Shown here in pieces: positions 22,067 to 33,587 of a stretch of DNA of 64,000 nucleotides. The stretch lies in the NCBI GenBank assembly GCA_022559985.1, contig JAFJTR010000015.1, positions 372,001-436,000 of the forward strand, given 5' to 3'. This DNA is from Parastagonospora avenae f. sp. tritici 18332-5 (lineage: Eukaryota > Ascomycota > Dothideomycetes > Pleosporales > Phaeosphaeriaceae). The stretch's first letter is position 1. The number at the start of each line of letters is the position of its first letter. The notes under the pieces are model-generated. The model saw only the letters and a program-made list of their open reading frames with translations. It had not been told where the DNA came from and did not search any database. The position numbers and the translations under genes are program-made.

Positions 22067-23209
22067 ATGTCGACCCCGCATTCCCATAATGACGGCGGCC
22101 AGTCACCAAGCTCCAGCGAGACTGAGCGGAACATGACAGGAAGTCCCGACAGCAGCAAGACCTTATATCCATTACCGCGCGTGCCGCCAGCGCCTTATGA
22201 CTAGGAGGCTCATGCTGCTGCCGTTGCACGAATCCTTGCCAACCGGCCTTCGTTTCACCCAGAACCTGATCGCTCCAAAGACATCCCCACTGCGTTATTC
22301 TCGAATCGCCAGTGCTGGAACCCTACAAAAACGATCGGGAAATACCGTGCCGGCTTGATAGATGACTTCCCATACCGCCTTGATGAAGCCGCCGCTCACG
22401 CCGTCAACCATGGTAATGGAACAGCTTCAGTGTGGCGCGCAGGCTGGCGAGATAATTTGTTCAAGGCGCCGCTTCCCTTTCCCGAGCTTTTAGTGATAGC
22501 CTAGGAGAAGATCAAGGCCCGTTGAGTTGCTGTGACGGGCCGGGAGGGCGAGGAGCCGCGCTATTCACGAATGGTGCCAGCTCTTACTGTGGGCGATGGA
22601 GAGTTCAACGGGGAGATTAACCGGGAGACCAAAGTTAGAGAAGACTACGATCGCATCACCTGTGTGCGATTTCCGCCTTCGCCTTAGCCCGTAGCCAGAC
22701 CTGAGTTCGCCAACACGAATGGCGGATTCAAAGAACCATCTTCAAAACCAGAACGCTGGATTCCGATAATGGGTACCAATGTCTACCCAGATACCTTGCT
22801 CAACAACGACATGCTAAAGAACTCGGAGGGAGACATGCCCAAGCACTCAGGCGCCTCATACCCCAAGCGCGCAATGCGCTTCCCGCACCAGGGAGACCGA
22901 CTTCCACTAGGTTTGGCCCGTGGTCAAAGCAGCAGCGTGGAATTCAACGCCCCGCTGCCCGCTCACATGGTTGCTCAGGGCGTTCGCGAACTCGTTGATC
23001 GAAAGGTCGATAGTCTGCGTTCGGATATGGATAGCCGATTCAATCAGCAGCGTGAGCTCACCGAGACGCGTATCGCGGCGATCAAGCAGGATGAAAGCAA
23101 GGTTATGGAGTTGGAAATTAGGTTGAAGATGAGCGAGGACGAGAAGGAGTATAAGAAGGGAATTCGGAAGTTGCGGAAGAGGGTTAGGGAGTTGGAGGAG
23201 AATGAGTAG
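22067..23209 (+). pseudogene. Third coiled-coil copy, broken by four in-frame stops
   Basis: From ATG 22067 one frame runs 381 codons to the TAG at 23207-23209. It is interrupted only by stops at 22202 (TAG), 22502 (TAG), 22523 (TGA) and 22685 (TAG). Between the stops the sequence keeps protein character, for example SVWRAGWRDNLFKAPLPFPE and, at the end, a long coiled coil (ELVDRKVDSLRSDMDSRFNQ, then RKLRKRVRELEENE). There are no indels. Three stops are one C-to-T step from CAG (Gln) and one from CGA (Arg). This fits a recently inactivated gene hit by C-to-T change, by RIP or deamination. Translation from a downstream start (22769) could still give a 146-aa tail. Confidence 0.72.
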
Positions 23210-23685
23210 GAGTTGAGTAGATGGGGAGAAGGGAGGGAGGGGTGAGATAATTATATAGCGATGGAGGTGATGGAGCTGTAGTTGACTGTATTCGGGCATG
23301 TGGCTGATAGTTCCTGGCACCTGAAGATCTCGAATGAATTGCATGACATAAGACATATTTCTGCCGATGGTAACGCTGCTCGTAGCAGATGCCCCTGAAG
23401 TGTCACAGCGCAAAGTCGCATTGGGTGCACGATGTGGCAATGATTAGTATGTTGCGTGGGGATAGAAATGCCGAGCGCTCCCTGTGCTTGCGCATGCCTG
23501 TTCGACTCGTGTTCAAATATGATCGACTTTGCTATCAGAAGACGTTCATGCAAGCATAATCCGATTTAATGAATGACGCCTGCAACTCTTAACGCCGCGC
23601 CGCATTACTAATGTGTATCGAGCCCGTGAAACTCCACCGCTACCGACGCCTATGCGAACGTCGCGCAGTAACAAACGTGTCGTCA
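23210..23685. other. Intergenic, no gene seen
   Basis: About 480 bp between convergent units, probably 3' flanks. Nothing further is supported. Confidence 0.4.
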
Positions 23686-24849
23686 TTACTTCGTCTTCTC
23701 AAGCACCACGCCCGCGGCCCTCCTCAGCATTTCGCGATCGTCCTCGTTCATGTGATCGACCTTCTCGACGAGCAGCTTCTTCAGGAACATGTTCTCCTTC
23801 TTGAGGCCTTCGTTCTCCTTCTCCAGCTTCTTGGTGCGGTCCTGCATCTCACGCGTCGTCTCCATCAGCTGCTGCTCACGCTGTTTTTTCTTCTGGCGGA
23901 AGCGAGCGGAGGCGGCTTGGTTGCGTTTGCGCTTATCTTCGTCTGCCTCGACGATGATGGTGTCGGTAGAGAACTGCGCATCGGGACTAGTGGCTGAAGA
24001 CGTGGAGGTGGCGTTGCTGTCGGGGTATGGCATGCGATACGCATTCATGTTGTAGTTTGGGGCGATGGGTGAAAAACCATTCAGATCATCCAGGAGAGAC
24101 GGCTCGTGCTCATAGTGGTGCGGGATTGGGTTTGCGGCCATGGTTGGCAAGGTGTACTGCAGGCCTTGGAGTAGGTGTCAGTACCATATCAGATGCTGAG
24201 AAGAAAGGAATGTCCGGGCAGAGGAGCTTTCGGTAGTCCCGTCGATCGGTGATCTGGAGAGACATGCTTTGACAGCTGCATAGCCACCTGCTGGAAGGAG
24301 ATGTGCGTCTGTTGGGGGTTCCAAGGTTGCAGTGGTCGGATCACGTGCAGGGGCAGCTGCGTAATGGTGTTCGCTTCCGAGCACGCCATCGGCGGGAATC
24401 TGACGACATACAGAACCAGCGACCCAGCGTTGCGGGAATTGCAACCACGCGCAGGGAAGAGAGGGTACAAGAGGAGCGAAATGCGCAGCGCGAAGAGATA
24501 GCGTGGACAAGTGGTGCGGGATGGATATTTGGAAGAATCAAATAGAGCTATGCGCTTACCTGAGAGGGATGCGCCGCTGCTGTGGTGCGACGCATAAGTA
24601 TACTCGCCGTGCGCATAGCCATCCTGCGGTGAGGGTAGAAGAGGAGGCAGGGCTCGGTAGTCGTCTTCGTGCTCGTGATAGAGTTGTGTCGCGTCAAGGG
24701 GTTCGTACGTGTCACGTCCAGACAAACTAGCGATGGTCAACTCATTGCGACAACTGAGAGGACGACGTCACCGCGCCTTACCTCCCATTTGCAGACACGC
24801 CGATGAAGGTCGGCGGACCAAATGCTTGCTGACGATGAAACCCCGACAT
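23686..24849 (-). CDS. bZIP transcription factor (ATF4/Cys-3-like), multi-exon
   Basis: The bZIP sits in the last exon (ending 23686), with basic region KRKRNQAASARFRQKKKQRE and a leucine zipper through LEKENEGLKKENMFLKKLLV. The NQAASARFR signature is that of fungal ATF4/Cys-3-related factors. The start is inferred at ATG 24849 (MSGFHRQQAFGPPTF). Exon 1 is 24849-24782, followed by a 55-nt intron with branch TTGAC, and exon 2 is 24726-24560 (DTYEPLDATQLYHEHEDDYR). The final exon begins after the CCTGCAG acceptor near 24161, with TACTGAC as its branch site. An exon in between, about 24356-24240 (TATLEPPTDAHLLPAGGY), is likely but its borders are uncertain. It would bind DNA as a dimer in the nucleus and regulate metabolism or stress genes. 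Confidence 0.78.
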
Positions 24850-25635
24850 TTTCTCTCTCCATCGGCAACATGCGTTCGGCTCGTCGTCGAGGCTTCCGAG
24901 TCGTTGGGTTTGCTATACGGTGATGGGTGTTGGTGTTGAATCCGTGATGAAGCTGGGAACCGGTGTTCTGGGGAATTGACGACCGACGTACTGCGCGCAT
25001 GAGCGATAACGTGCTGCCCTATAAGAACTCCCGCAATGCAGACTCCACGCACACCCGTGCGAAAATATCTATTGCCAGCGCTCAGGTTGGCGATCGTGAA
25101 AGATTGCGCCATATCGCCTGTGTCCGAGGTGTGGACCTCCACGCTTTTACATAACTCGTGGACCCCTGCACAGCCTGGAACAGCCACTGCACTCTTCTAG
25201 AACTCCTCATCAGTCTCTGGTCGCGTGCCCAAATTCATGTGTCCATTCGCTATGGAAGAACACATGCGTGGAGCGAATAGCAGGTTCGTAGTGTTGTGGT
25301 CAACATCCCGTGCCGCATTCCGAAGCCGACTGAGCCTCTCCGCTTTCCTCCTGTCTTACCTCCTCAACAAATCGCTTGCGGGAAATTTGCCCGGCCGTCC
25401 AGAAAACTTCGTACAAACAATCCCAGTGCAGTCCTTTGAAGTCTCATTGTCCGTGAGACACTGTGAAGGATTTGTTTCCACGATGCAGGCGAGATTGCAC
25501 CACGTGCGTCGACCTCAGAGACATTGTGCGTGCTCAATGTACACAGGTAGACTTCTTTAAATCGTTTCCAGAAAAGCTCATCTAGAGACCAGAAAACATC
25601 ATATCTCTTCAATCATCAGCAGATCTTCCCAGACA
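24850..25635. promoter_or_regulatory. Divergent upstream region of bZIP and J-domain genes
   Basis: About 790 bp between divergent starts. Open frames are short and overlap on both strands. The bZIP leader may extend here and could contain upstream open frames, a common feature of ATF4-type genes, but I cannot define one with confidence. Confidence 0.35.
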
Positions 25636-26802
25636 ATGCCTACTACAAACCACTACACGGCTCTTGGACTGGTGCCATCGGCTGCTCCGGAAGTAATTCG
25701 CGCAGCATACAAAGCGCTAGCGTTGATATGCCATCCGGACAAGACCACGCGTCTTGCAGCTAGAGAGCGGGCCTCTCGTGCTGCGGCGTTCAATGAAGTG
25801 CAAGCTGCATACGATGTACTTGGCAACCCTGCCATGAAGGCAGCATATGACGCTCAATTGTTGCCTTGGGCGAATAGGGTCGCTAAGGCTCAAGCTGCTC
25901 CAGATTTGTCTTCATCTCCCAGCCGTAGATCGACTGTGAAGCTGACAACTCCAGAAGAGAAGACGGCATTGCGAGCCAAGGCGCGTCAATCACTCGAGGA
26001 TCTCCGACAGAAACGACAAGAGCGCGATGCGCAAGAATCGGAATTGGGTGTTGTTGGACTCAATGATCTGATCCAGACCTGGACGCAACTTGCTGAAGAG
26101 AATAGTTTCGACCCAGCAATGCGCGCTCATTGCGCGATCCGCATCCACGAGTACGAGCAGAAACTTGCGCAGCGTGAGCGAGAGCATGAAGAGTGGCTAT
26201 CGAATATGTCGACTGCCAAGCAGGGAACATACACGCCTGCTTCCGCCTCGCCCAAACAGCGCTCCACACCGAATGCGCCGAAGAAGCCAACTCTTTCGCG
26301 CCCTACTACATCAGCTCGGCCTTCGCCTGCCTCTCCTTCACGGGCTGCGAAACCCACACAGCAAGCTGAAAAGCGCAAGCGTGCTGAAAATGAGTGCAGA
26401 ACAGCTGAAGCCGCACGGTCAGAAGCTCATCTTGTTGAAAAGGCTAAACGTGAGGCTGCGAAGCAAGTCCTATTAGACCAGAAAGCCGCTGCGATCCGCG
26501 CCGAAAAGGAAAAGCTGCAAGCACGCATTGATCTTCAAGCCCGGACTGCAGCCGAGCGCATTGCAAAGGCTCGTGCCAAAGCTGGCGCAGCGCCTATAGG
26601 CACTGTTGGTGCCGTTGTAGATGATCAAACCACCGCTGGTCCTTCGACTCTTCCGTCTGTCGTGGGTCGTACAAAGCCTGCGTTCGTTCCAGTTCAGGTA
26701 AAGAAGGTTTGCGACAACTGTGACGCCGAGCACGCCACATTTCGTGACTGGCGGGTGTGCAATGCACATACTGCGCCGGTACGTGATATTGTTGACGGAT
26801 AA
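25636..26802 (+). CDS. J-domain (DnaJ/Hsp40 class C) protein
   Basis: A single exon of 388 aa from ATG 25636. Residues 5-70 form a J domain (NHYTALGLVPSAAPEVIRAA then YKALALICHPDKTTR) with the essential HPD tripeptide, so it should stimulate an Hsp70 ATPase. A long middle follows, rich in Ala/Lys/Glu/Arg and mostly helical or disordered, with a nuclear-type basic stretch (EKRKRAE). The C-terminus has a CxxC...C...H cluster (VCDNCDAEHATFRDWRVCNA) that may bind zinc. No G/F or classical Hsp40 zinc region is present, which places it in class C. A GTACGT at 26779 could be a donor giving a different last few residues. Confidence 0.85.
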   Translation: MPTTNHYTALGLVPSAAPEVIRAAYKALALICHPDKTTRLAARERASRAAAFNEVQAAYDVLGNPAMKAAYDAQLLPWANRVAKAQAAPDLSSSPSRRSTVKLTTPEEKTALRAKARQSLEDLRQKRQERDAQESELGVVGLNDLIQTWTQLAEENSFDPAMRAHCAIRIHEYEQKLAQREREHEEWLSNMSTAKQGTYTPASASPKQRSTPNAPKKPTLSRPTTSARPSPASPSRAAKPTQQAEKRKRAENECRTAEAARSEAHLVEKAKREAAKQVLLDQKAAAIRAEKEKLQARIDLQARTAAERIAKARAKAGAAPIGTVGAVVDDQTTAGPSTLPSVVGRTKPAFVPVQVKKVCDNCDAEHATFRDWRVCNAHTAPVRDIVDG

Positions 26803-27152
26803 TCTCTCCGCACGACACATGATCATCTCGTGTAGTTAGGGCCTGTCCGACGTCCCATTGTTTCTGCAGGTCATTGTCAAACGTTCCGTGCTACTGATCA
26901 AATTAGACCAATTGCAATATTACTTACTATTTCTTACTACTTTAACAGCTCCAATCGTGTGACGACCTTGTGAACCTTTCGAATAATCATCATGCGCCCA
27001 TTTGACGTGTATGTCTGCAGAAAACGGTGTGTCTTACCACGTTTGCTTTAAATGATTGAAGCGTGATGGCGCCATACCGAAGGATCATATGGTAGTACGG
27101 GTAGTGATACGGAGACCGTGTACGTGGTTCTCCCATCCTCGCCGCTATCACT
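26803..27152. other. Intergenic between convergent genes
   Basis: 350 bp of 3' flanks; nothing further is seen. Confidence 0.4.
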
Positions 27153-28078
27153 TTAATCAGCCAGAATGTTTTGTGTCATATCCGTGTTGAAACTTACTTT
27201 CGCCCGTGCCCACACAAGAATACAGTCTCCTTCTCGCAAAGTGTCAACAAATTTTATACCTTGTCCACTGCCATCGTTGCCGACCCATCTGGGATTCGAA
27301 TCGCTGCTCCAAACAATGGTGTATCGTCGAATCATTTCGCCATCGAAAAGAGAAGTCCCTCTTCCAACCTCGTTTCCTTGAAGATACCATGCGTGTTCGC
27401 CTTCCCGGGCAGCCTTAACTTCCCGCCCAGCTGGAGAGTCGAACTTGGAGCCTGTAGCGTAGATCATCTCCGGGCAATGCAGCCGCTGCTGTTCCTGGCT
27501 TGAAGATGGACGGGGCACAAGCTGCATTCTTCTTGATTGCAAGACGTCTTTCAAAACCGTCTCGATACTCTGACCAAGGCCGTTCTGATCCTCCAAGAAG
27601 CCGTGCGAGCGAAAGACATCCGTGCCGCCTCTATGAAGCAGAACAGGGTCGAGTGGTCGAACAATGGAGACTTCGAACCAAGAGGATGTTTGGAATGTGC
27701 CTTGAGTGGTTTCCGTCGTCCAAGCTTGATCTGGTAAAAACCGAGCAATGTAAGTAAGACTGGTTGTAGCCTCGTCCGATTCTGAAGCTTACCATGACTC
27801 ACTACAAGGAATTCTACCTCTTTGAGCTTCGGTGTTTCTGTGTCGGTAGGGTCTCCTGGGGGTATCGCATTCACTGCGAGATAAGTAAAGGCCTCATTAT
27901 AACTTCGCGTAAACTCTTCGTCAAAGAGCATCTTGTACCCGACGCGACTCTCCACGCGCTCGACCCAATAGCGAGCATGGTCGAGAATGGTAAGGGTGAG
28001 TTCATTGGGGAGTTTGCAGCGTGCCAGGATAGCGCGAACGCTGTAAACGTCCGCTCGCTCGGGAATGAAGGGCGCCAT
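27153..28078 (-). CDS. Conserved fungal hypothetical protein (287 aa)
   Basis: Two exons, 28078-27793 and 27730-27153, join across a 62-nt intron (GTAAGC...TTACCAG) to 287 aa. The ATG at 28078 (MAPFIPERADVYSVRAIL) has the best context (ACCATGG). The N-terminal 45 residues resemble an F-box-like or helical entry (RAILARCKLPNELTLTILDH). The rest contains blocks I know from a large uncharacterised fungal family: SHDQAWTTET, SSWFEVSIVRP, WYLQGNEVGRGTSLFDGE and the ending FVDTLREGDCILVWARA. The fold is probably beta-rich. I know of no assigned function. Confidence 0.78.
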
Positions 28079-29645
28079 GGTCTTTTTAAAGCTACTCAAC
28101 GGTCTGTAATCTTACGGACCGTCGTCGGATTAAGGTTGAAACGATGAAGAGGATCAACGTCGTGCGGTGTGATCTGTCTGGAAACAGTTGCGCTAGCGCC
28201 CCTTCGGGCTTCTCGGCCGCACCTTCGCCGCGACGAACCGAATTAGACAACCCGAGGCGGGCAACTCATGCACATCACACGTACATGATATGCATGACAT
28301 ACTGTCATTGATAGCTTATCGCCAGTTTTCATATGCCATGTTCGACCAAGTCTGACATTTTCTTAAATCTTCGGCACAACTGCCATCTGCAGTATTCGCA
28401 GTACTACCTAACATAATCGGCCCGATACTCAAATGCAATGTGGACCACAGGACCGAAGACTTGTCAATAGTCGTTATCTCTGAAACTTTCCAACGTGGAT
28501 ATTCAAGTCTATATCGGATGATTAGCAAATATGCCATTGGCGTATTACTTCTGATACCTTAACTTTTGTCTTATTCTAAATACAACCAACAATCTCATCA
28601 ACAACTTGCGGTTCAGCGTAGAGCTTGTGAACATTTGCAGAGATTATATGGGCTCATAGTACAAATAGTGTACTAGAAAAATATCAAATGCATTTTACAC
28701 CCATACACTCGAAACGTATTTTCACTCATGCGTTGGGCATGGCATTCCAAGAAGACATGAAGCACACTCACATGTACTGACATTGGTATCCTTCGCTACT
28801 TCACGCAATCTTGGTCTCACCTAGCTAGCTCGGCTATTTGTATGCGAGAAGACTGTCATACAAGATCTATCCTGATCGTTGGAGTCGAGCTTCTGAAATC
28901 CGAGTGTCAATTCGTCTTCCGCATCAAAATGTGTAGATATGATTTCGAATCAATGTAGCACTGGAGGGAAACTAGCATTCAAGTGAGCTGATACAGTCAA
29001 TTGGCGCAAGCTAGATAGACAGGACATGTAGGAGCAGGCAGTAGCAAGCAATCTCCTCATAATGTGCGGAGATATCAGGGATGGAGACATAACAAGCATC
29101 CTTGACCATTGATGTCGTGCGCGCTGGGTCATACAAAACCGAGTTGGTGCAGATAAGAAAAAATCGTGCTGTAAGCTTGATGGTAAAGTACACGTTGCGT
29201 GGCTGAGAAGCGGACTTGACTGAAAAATTGGTGTTGTGAAGCGCAATAAGACTTGTCATCGTTAACAGTAGATTGATAGCTTTTGCCAGATGATACTGCT
29301 TTTCTGAAGACGAGAGTAGCTTCTGTGCCTTGCGTACCGTCCTAGTAGCTACCGAGGATGCTGTTCCGAGCAAAATTGGAGTAATTTGATGTTGCAAACC
29401 CGTGCTGCCGTCACCTAAGATTGCGGGAGCTCACCTTTTGCAAAACTGGAGCCGCAATCGCAACTTGAGCGGCAACACCACAAGACCCCCAAACCACCAC
29501 CACAAGATCCAAGCCAAAAGCCACTGGCAAAGATCCCAAGAACCCTCTCGTAAATCAATCAACCTGTGAGCTCTCATCAGGGTGACGCTGCTAACGTCCC
29601 GCCAAAAATCACTACCATCACCACCAGACCCCACAACCGCTCGCC
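28079..29645. other. 1.6-kb intergenic region, no gene seen
   Basis: AT-richer than its surroundings. It contains a few open frames of 60-130 codons without recognisable protein features. The last 200 bp before 29646 are C/A-rich and serve as a plausible promoter/leader for the next gene. Confidence 0.4.
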
Positions 29646-30224
29646 ATGACAAGCCCTCAAGCGCCCGCGCCCGCGCTTGCACCTGCACCTGCACCAGCAC
29701 CAGCACCGCCGTCAGCTCGTAGCATTCTCGAGGAGAAATGCTCCAAGATCCTCTGCGCCGGCGAGCAGAAGGCGGCGCTCGCCTGTAGCGACATGCAGGA
29801 CAAAGTGGCAGAAATCTGCCCTACCTTGGCGGCGGCTACGACGGAGCTGCAGCGCTACCAGGCCGGCCTCTGGGGCTACAACCCGGAGTTGGTCATCGAC
29901 CAGCAAGAGGTCGTCGACGAGCTGCAGTATAGGCTGCATTTCTGGTACAACCGCCTTCAGTGGGGAATGGCCTTTCTGGAAGACCAGACGGCGAGGAAGA
30001 AGACGTTCGGGCAGGACCTGGCGACGCGCTACCAGGCCAAGGTGCGGGCTGGAACGGCGTTGTCTGCCGTGGAGGAGGCAACAGCCAGAAGGTTATGGGG
30101 TGAGCCATACGTCGTCGACCACAACGGAGGATGGACTGGCCTATTCAGGCTCTGCCTGGAGGAAAGCACTGCGGCGCAGATCCGAAGATGGCTTGAGGGG
30201 TCGTGCCTGTTCATGCACGAGTGA
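29646..30224 (+). CDS. Hypothetical protein with Ala-Pro-repeat N-terminus (192 aa)
   Basis: A single GC-rich exon from ATG 29646. Residues 5-26 are an Ala-Pro repeat (QAPAPALAPAPAPAPAP), probably an extended linker. The rest is helical, with Cys pairs in KCSKILCAGEQKAALACSDM and Trp/Tyr-rich helices (LHFWYNRLQWGMAFLEDQ). The helical body and strong third-position GC support real coding. No family is recognised. It is the last gene before the 10-kb gene-poor island. Confidence 0.6.
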   Translation: MTSPQAPAPALAPAPAPAPAPPSARSILEEKCSKILCAGEQKAALACSDMQDKVAEICPTLAAATTELQRYQAGLWGYNPELVIDQQEVVDELQYRLHFWYNRLQWGMAFLEDQTARKKTFGQDLATRYQAKVRAGTALSAVEEATARRLWGEPYVVDHNGGWTGLFRLCLEESTAAQIRRWLEGSCLFMHE

Positions 30225-30821
30225 TTCGAGGAAGAGACGGGCGGATGAGCGGCAGCGACAGCTTTGCGAGGCTCTACCCATACGCTTTATGCCGCGTCGT
30301 GGTTCGGAGCGGTCCCAGCCGTTTGGAGTAGTCCGTATGGACGAAACAACCTGGGTGTCCGCCGAGGCCTGGCGCCGCGGGTTACGTGGGCATCTTCTAT
30401 TTGCTTGACGTTTTGCCTCTGGCGGCGTTTTGTCTTTGGTGGCGTTTTGACTCCGAAGATACCCCCTTGTACAAGTAGATAGACAGACAAATCCCAAAGC
30501 CGTTCAGCAACGTGTAAACCACTTACCTTTTGCCTACATTGTACGACTTACATATATCTCGTTGCATTGAGATTTGCCTACCTGCTACATCCATAATACT
30601 TCGTTGCTTATTACACGGCTCGTAGAATTCACACATGTGCATTTAAGAGCTCTTATCATCCTCATACGATATCCTAGACGTCTTCACGGTGCCAAAAATG
30701 AGCACGCACTTGCAGAAAACCCAGAGAAAGGATGCTAGTATCACCTGTGGCCGCTCAAACTTGTAGCGGGGGTAGCAAAAAGATAAGGAGACGGGGAAGG
30801 GAGGCAATAAGACAAAAATAA

Positions 30822-30930
30822 TGCCAAAAAACCGGACTTGCCGCGTACAACAGGATTCGAACCTATTGAGTGGTGCGTTCGCACTATTTGCACGTGTTAG
30901 TAAATGTACCACCAGACCGACGGATCGGAG
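30822..30930 (-). other. tRNA-like Pol III relic with B box and T6 terminator
   Basis: On the minus strand an exact B box GGTTCGAATCC (plus 30853-30863) sits in a 7-bp T-arm (CAATAGG/CCTGTTG). It is preceded by a short GTGC...GCAC hairpin like a long variable arm and followed by T6 (plus 30826-30831). No matching acceptor stem or anticodon arm can be drawn, so it is not a working tRNA as far as I can see. Confidence 0.4.
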
Positions 30931-32436
30931 AGTCACTCTTCCCCGCCGGTGAAAGGCAACCCAATTAAGGGCGTTATATCGACCAATGAGTTGTTGATGC
31001 TGGGGTAGCAAAAGGTTTGGCACATGTATAAAAGCGAGGCCGAGTGTGGTAGCGTTTTTTTACGCGGGGACACACTTGTCTCCCGTATCCTCCAACGGCC
31101 ACAACTGCCACAGCGGGACCAGAGACTTGGGGCACGACTCCAATTCACATACAAGCGAGACCGCAGCCAGCGTAGTAGTGTGTTCCTCTAGTGCAATGAT
31201 GTTGCGTATGAGATGGTGTTCTGCGCACCGAGCTGCATCTGACACACAGGCCAACGCTCTTCAGCTGAGCAGGGCTCAATGATCTTTTAGTACCCCGATA
31301 CTACGTATCATTGTTGCGAATTCCAGAGGAGTACCAAGAGGTCTAGCTGTACGTTTACGGCGGTGGTTTTGGTGTTGGCAGATCCTGGAAGCTGCCATCA
31401 CCACTTACGATCACAACAATTGGGCGCCGGTACAACCTGCGATGCAACGTGGTTTCCATATTGCAGACTTTGGTCGTGTAGGAGAGTAATTCGGGGCTTT
31501 GGGGTCTTGGATGCGCAATGCTTCGTGTACAGGTGCCGATGCTGCATCAGGTGTGAACCAGAATCCATAGACCACCGGAAGCTCACCATCGACAAGGCTG
31601 CACGCATTACCCATCTTTCAGAACTATTTCAAAATGTTGAGACGGCTTTTGCAAGATTGCTGATGCCTTCTGAAACGGTTGTGCGATACTCTGTTTTGCG
31701 GCATGCCAAAGTCAGGATGTGGCCCGAGCGGCGTTCTGAAGTCCAGGTTCCGATTTTCGACTTTGGAATCTCGCTAAGTCCGCTCTGGAACAGCAAAAGT
31801 CGACATAGTCCTGAAAATAGACCGGCATAGGAGTTTGCCAGTCCAGAGTCATGTTCGCATTGACTCAGGCTATTCGGAAACAGACCGTTCGATTGCATCG
31901 ACCAGGCCTGTTGAAAGTAAGCTCTTCACTCGCATCCTTGCCGTTCTGTCTTCTTCCGGCGGATCGAAGTACTCTTCCTTTCGCAGCAACGGCAGCAGGA
32001 ACCAAAGCAGAGCAAAAGCAGGGCTTCTGAATTCTATCAAGTGCTCCCTTTGGAGGAGGTGTGAGGCGTTGACCTCCCAGCAGTTTGGGACAAAGTCTTG
32101 CATCTCCGTGCTTGCCGGACACTTCGTCAGAGATGCATCCCTTGATACCCTGGGAAATGCTGCTTTCGGTAGTAAGACGAAAGCCATGGAATTTGGGTAG
32201 GTTGAGCAATACGCGAAGATCAAGAGAACGGCATATTTCGGTGGGCCGAATGAGAACCTCGAGAATGTCGCTCTGATAACTGTGCTGATGTTGACGTGCG
32301 ATTTTGGCGGAGAGCTGACATATCCCCGAAGACTTTGAGCTGCACGGGGCTGCACTGTCGTCTCTTACGACTTTGACACTTATCTCGCTCTTAGCGAATT
32401 GATGAAATGTCATGAGACGGGCATCATCGCGAAACG

Positions 32437-32734
32437 GCAACTTGCTGATGAATGATGCCACGGGACTAGTTTTCTCATGCACAAGTGACAAATCCCTGAG
32501 GATAAGTCGCGATTATTTGCCCCAGAAACGATAGTGCTCCGCGGGTACAAACACCCGGTGATTTGAGATTCAGGGCGTTGTCGTGCAACTTGCTGATGAA
32601 TGCTGTCATGGGAGATGGGTTTCCTCATACACAAATGATAAAACCCCTGAGTATAAGTCGCGGTAATTATCTCCGGAATGGATGTTCCTCTGCGGTCCAA
32701 AATTCCAGTGGTTTGAGAGTGAAAGCGTTTTCGC
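32437..32734. repeat. Two-copy degenerate tandem repeat, about 147-151 bp unit
   Basis: GCAACTTGCTGATGAATG begins copy 1 at 32437 and copy 2 at 32584. The copies stay alignable over their full length (for example TCCCTGAGGATAAGTCGCG against CCCCTGAGTATAAGTCGCG). Many differences are transitions, such as CATGCACAAGTGACAAA in copy 1 against CATACACAAATGATAAA in copy 2. The two copies encode similar peptides on the minus strand (HLCMRK in both), but no real gene is evident. Confidence 0.8.
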
Positions 32735-33587
32735 GCGACATGGAGGTCCGAGAAGTTGGATGGTTCGAGCGAAGTCGAGTCTCCCTCCTGACCCAGCTCA
32801 ATCTACTACGACTCATGTGAGCCTCGATTTGAAACGCTGAGTGCAGTGCGACGGGGCCAAGCCTCTGATACACCGGCTTGTAGTCTGTGAGTAGACGAAT
32901 GCTTCTTTTGGTCACTCAAAATGATGCTTCAGCAAAGTCGGGAGAAATGCCAAACCATAGTCAACGGGCCCGGAAGGAAAGCCAACCCTTCATCAGCGGG
33001 CTGCTGAGTCCATCCATGGCGAAAAAATGCTCATGTATGACGGGTTCGAGATGATATTCGGGGCGCTTTCAGCCCATTGCCAATGCAAAGGAAAGTCCAC
33101 CTGGCGCTGTGGACTTGAGTCATGTTGCTTGGTGTGGCCATTAACTTGGCATTCTCCATACTTGCGTGTTGACCAAAAAATCGAGGCATTCCAGGTCATC
33201 CAGATCGTTCGCACCACAAGGCGTAGCGCAAGGGATGAAACTGCTTCTTGCGCCCTATGTCCTCTCGCAACAAATATCAAGTGTGGAAGTATGCCAAAAC
33301 TTCGACATCGTGCTGAGTACTAGCCAAAAGTTCGTGAAGTTCAATATCGCACTGGTCGGCTTCCGCGAACGTCGAAGTCAGGCTTGTTGGCGTTGCGCCC
33401 GAGGCCTGCGCCGCGAACCCGAGCAGAAAGATAGTTAATAATGTAGACCTTGTCAGACCACGCGTGATGATGCGTAAGCGAATGCGAATAGCCAGCTCTT
33501 TCTTCTTTGCTATCAAACACACGACGAAGCGTGTGGCATGCTGACAAAACCGACAAAATTGACATCATGTGCTAATACTGATAGCGT

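Noticed and set aside
24754..24781. A 28-nt intron at the start of the bZIP gene
   Set aside because: Too short for a fungal intron; a 55-nt intron (24727-24781) with a TTGAC branch point keeps the frame and fits better.
27288..27306. A TTCGAATC-like string resembling a tRNA B box
   Set aside because: It lies inside the coding sequence of the 27153 gene and no tRNA arms can be formed around it.
29677..30408. A 243-codon Arg-rich frame overlapping the 29646 gene
   Set aside because: Its Arg/Ser/Thr composition is what a shifted GC-rich frame gives; the 29646 frame has ordered helices and a proper ATG.
31865..32491. A 208-codon minus-strand frame in the gene-poor island
   Set aside because: It overlaps another open frame of similar length in a different phase, shows no domain or codon signal, and has no supported start.
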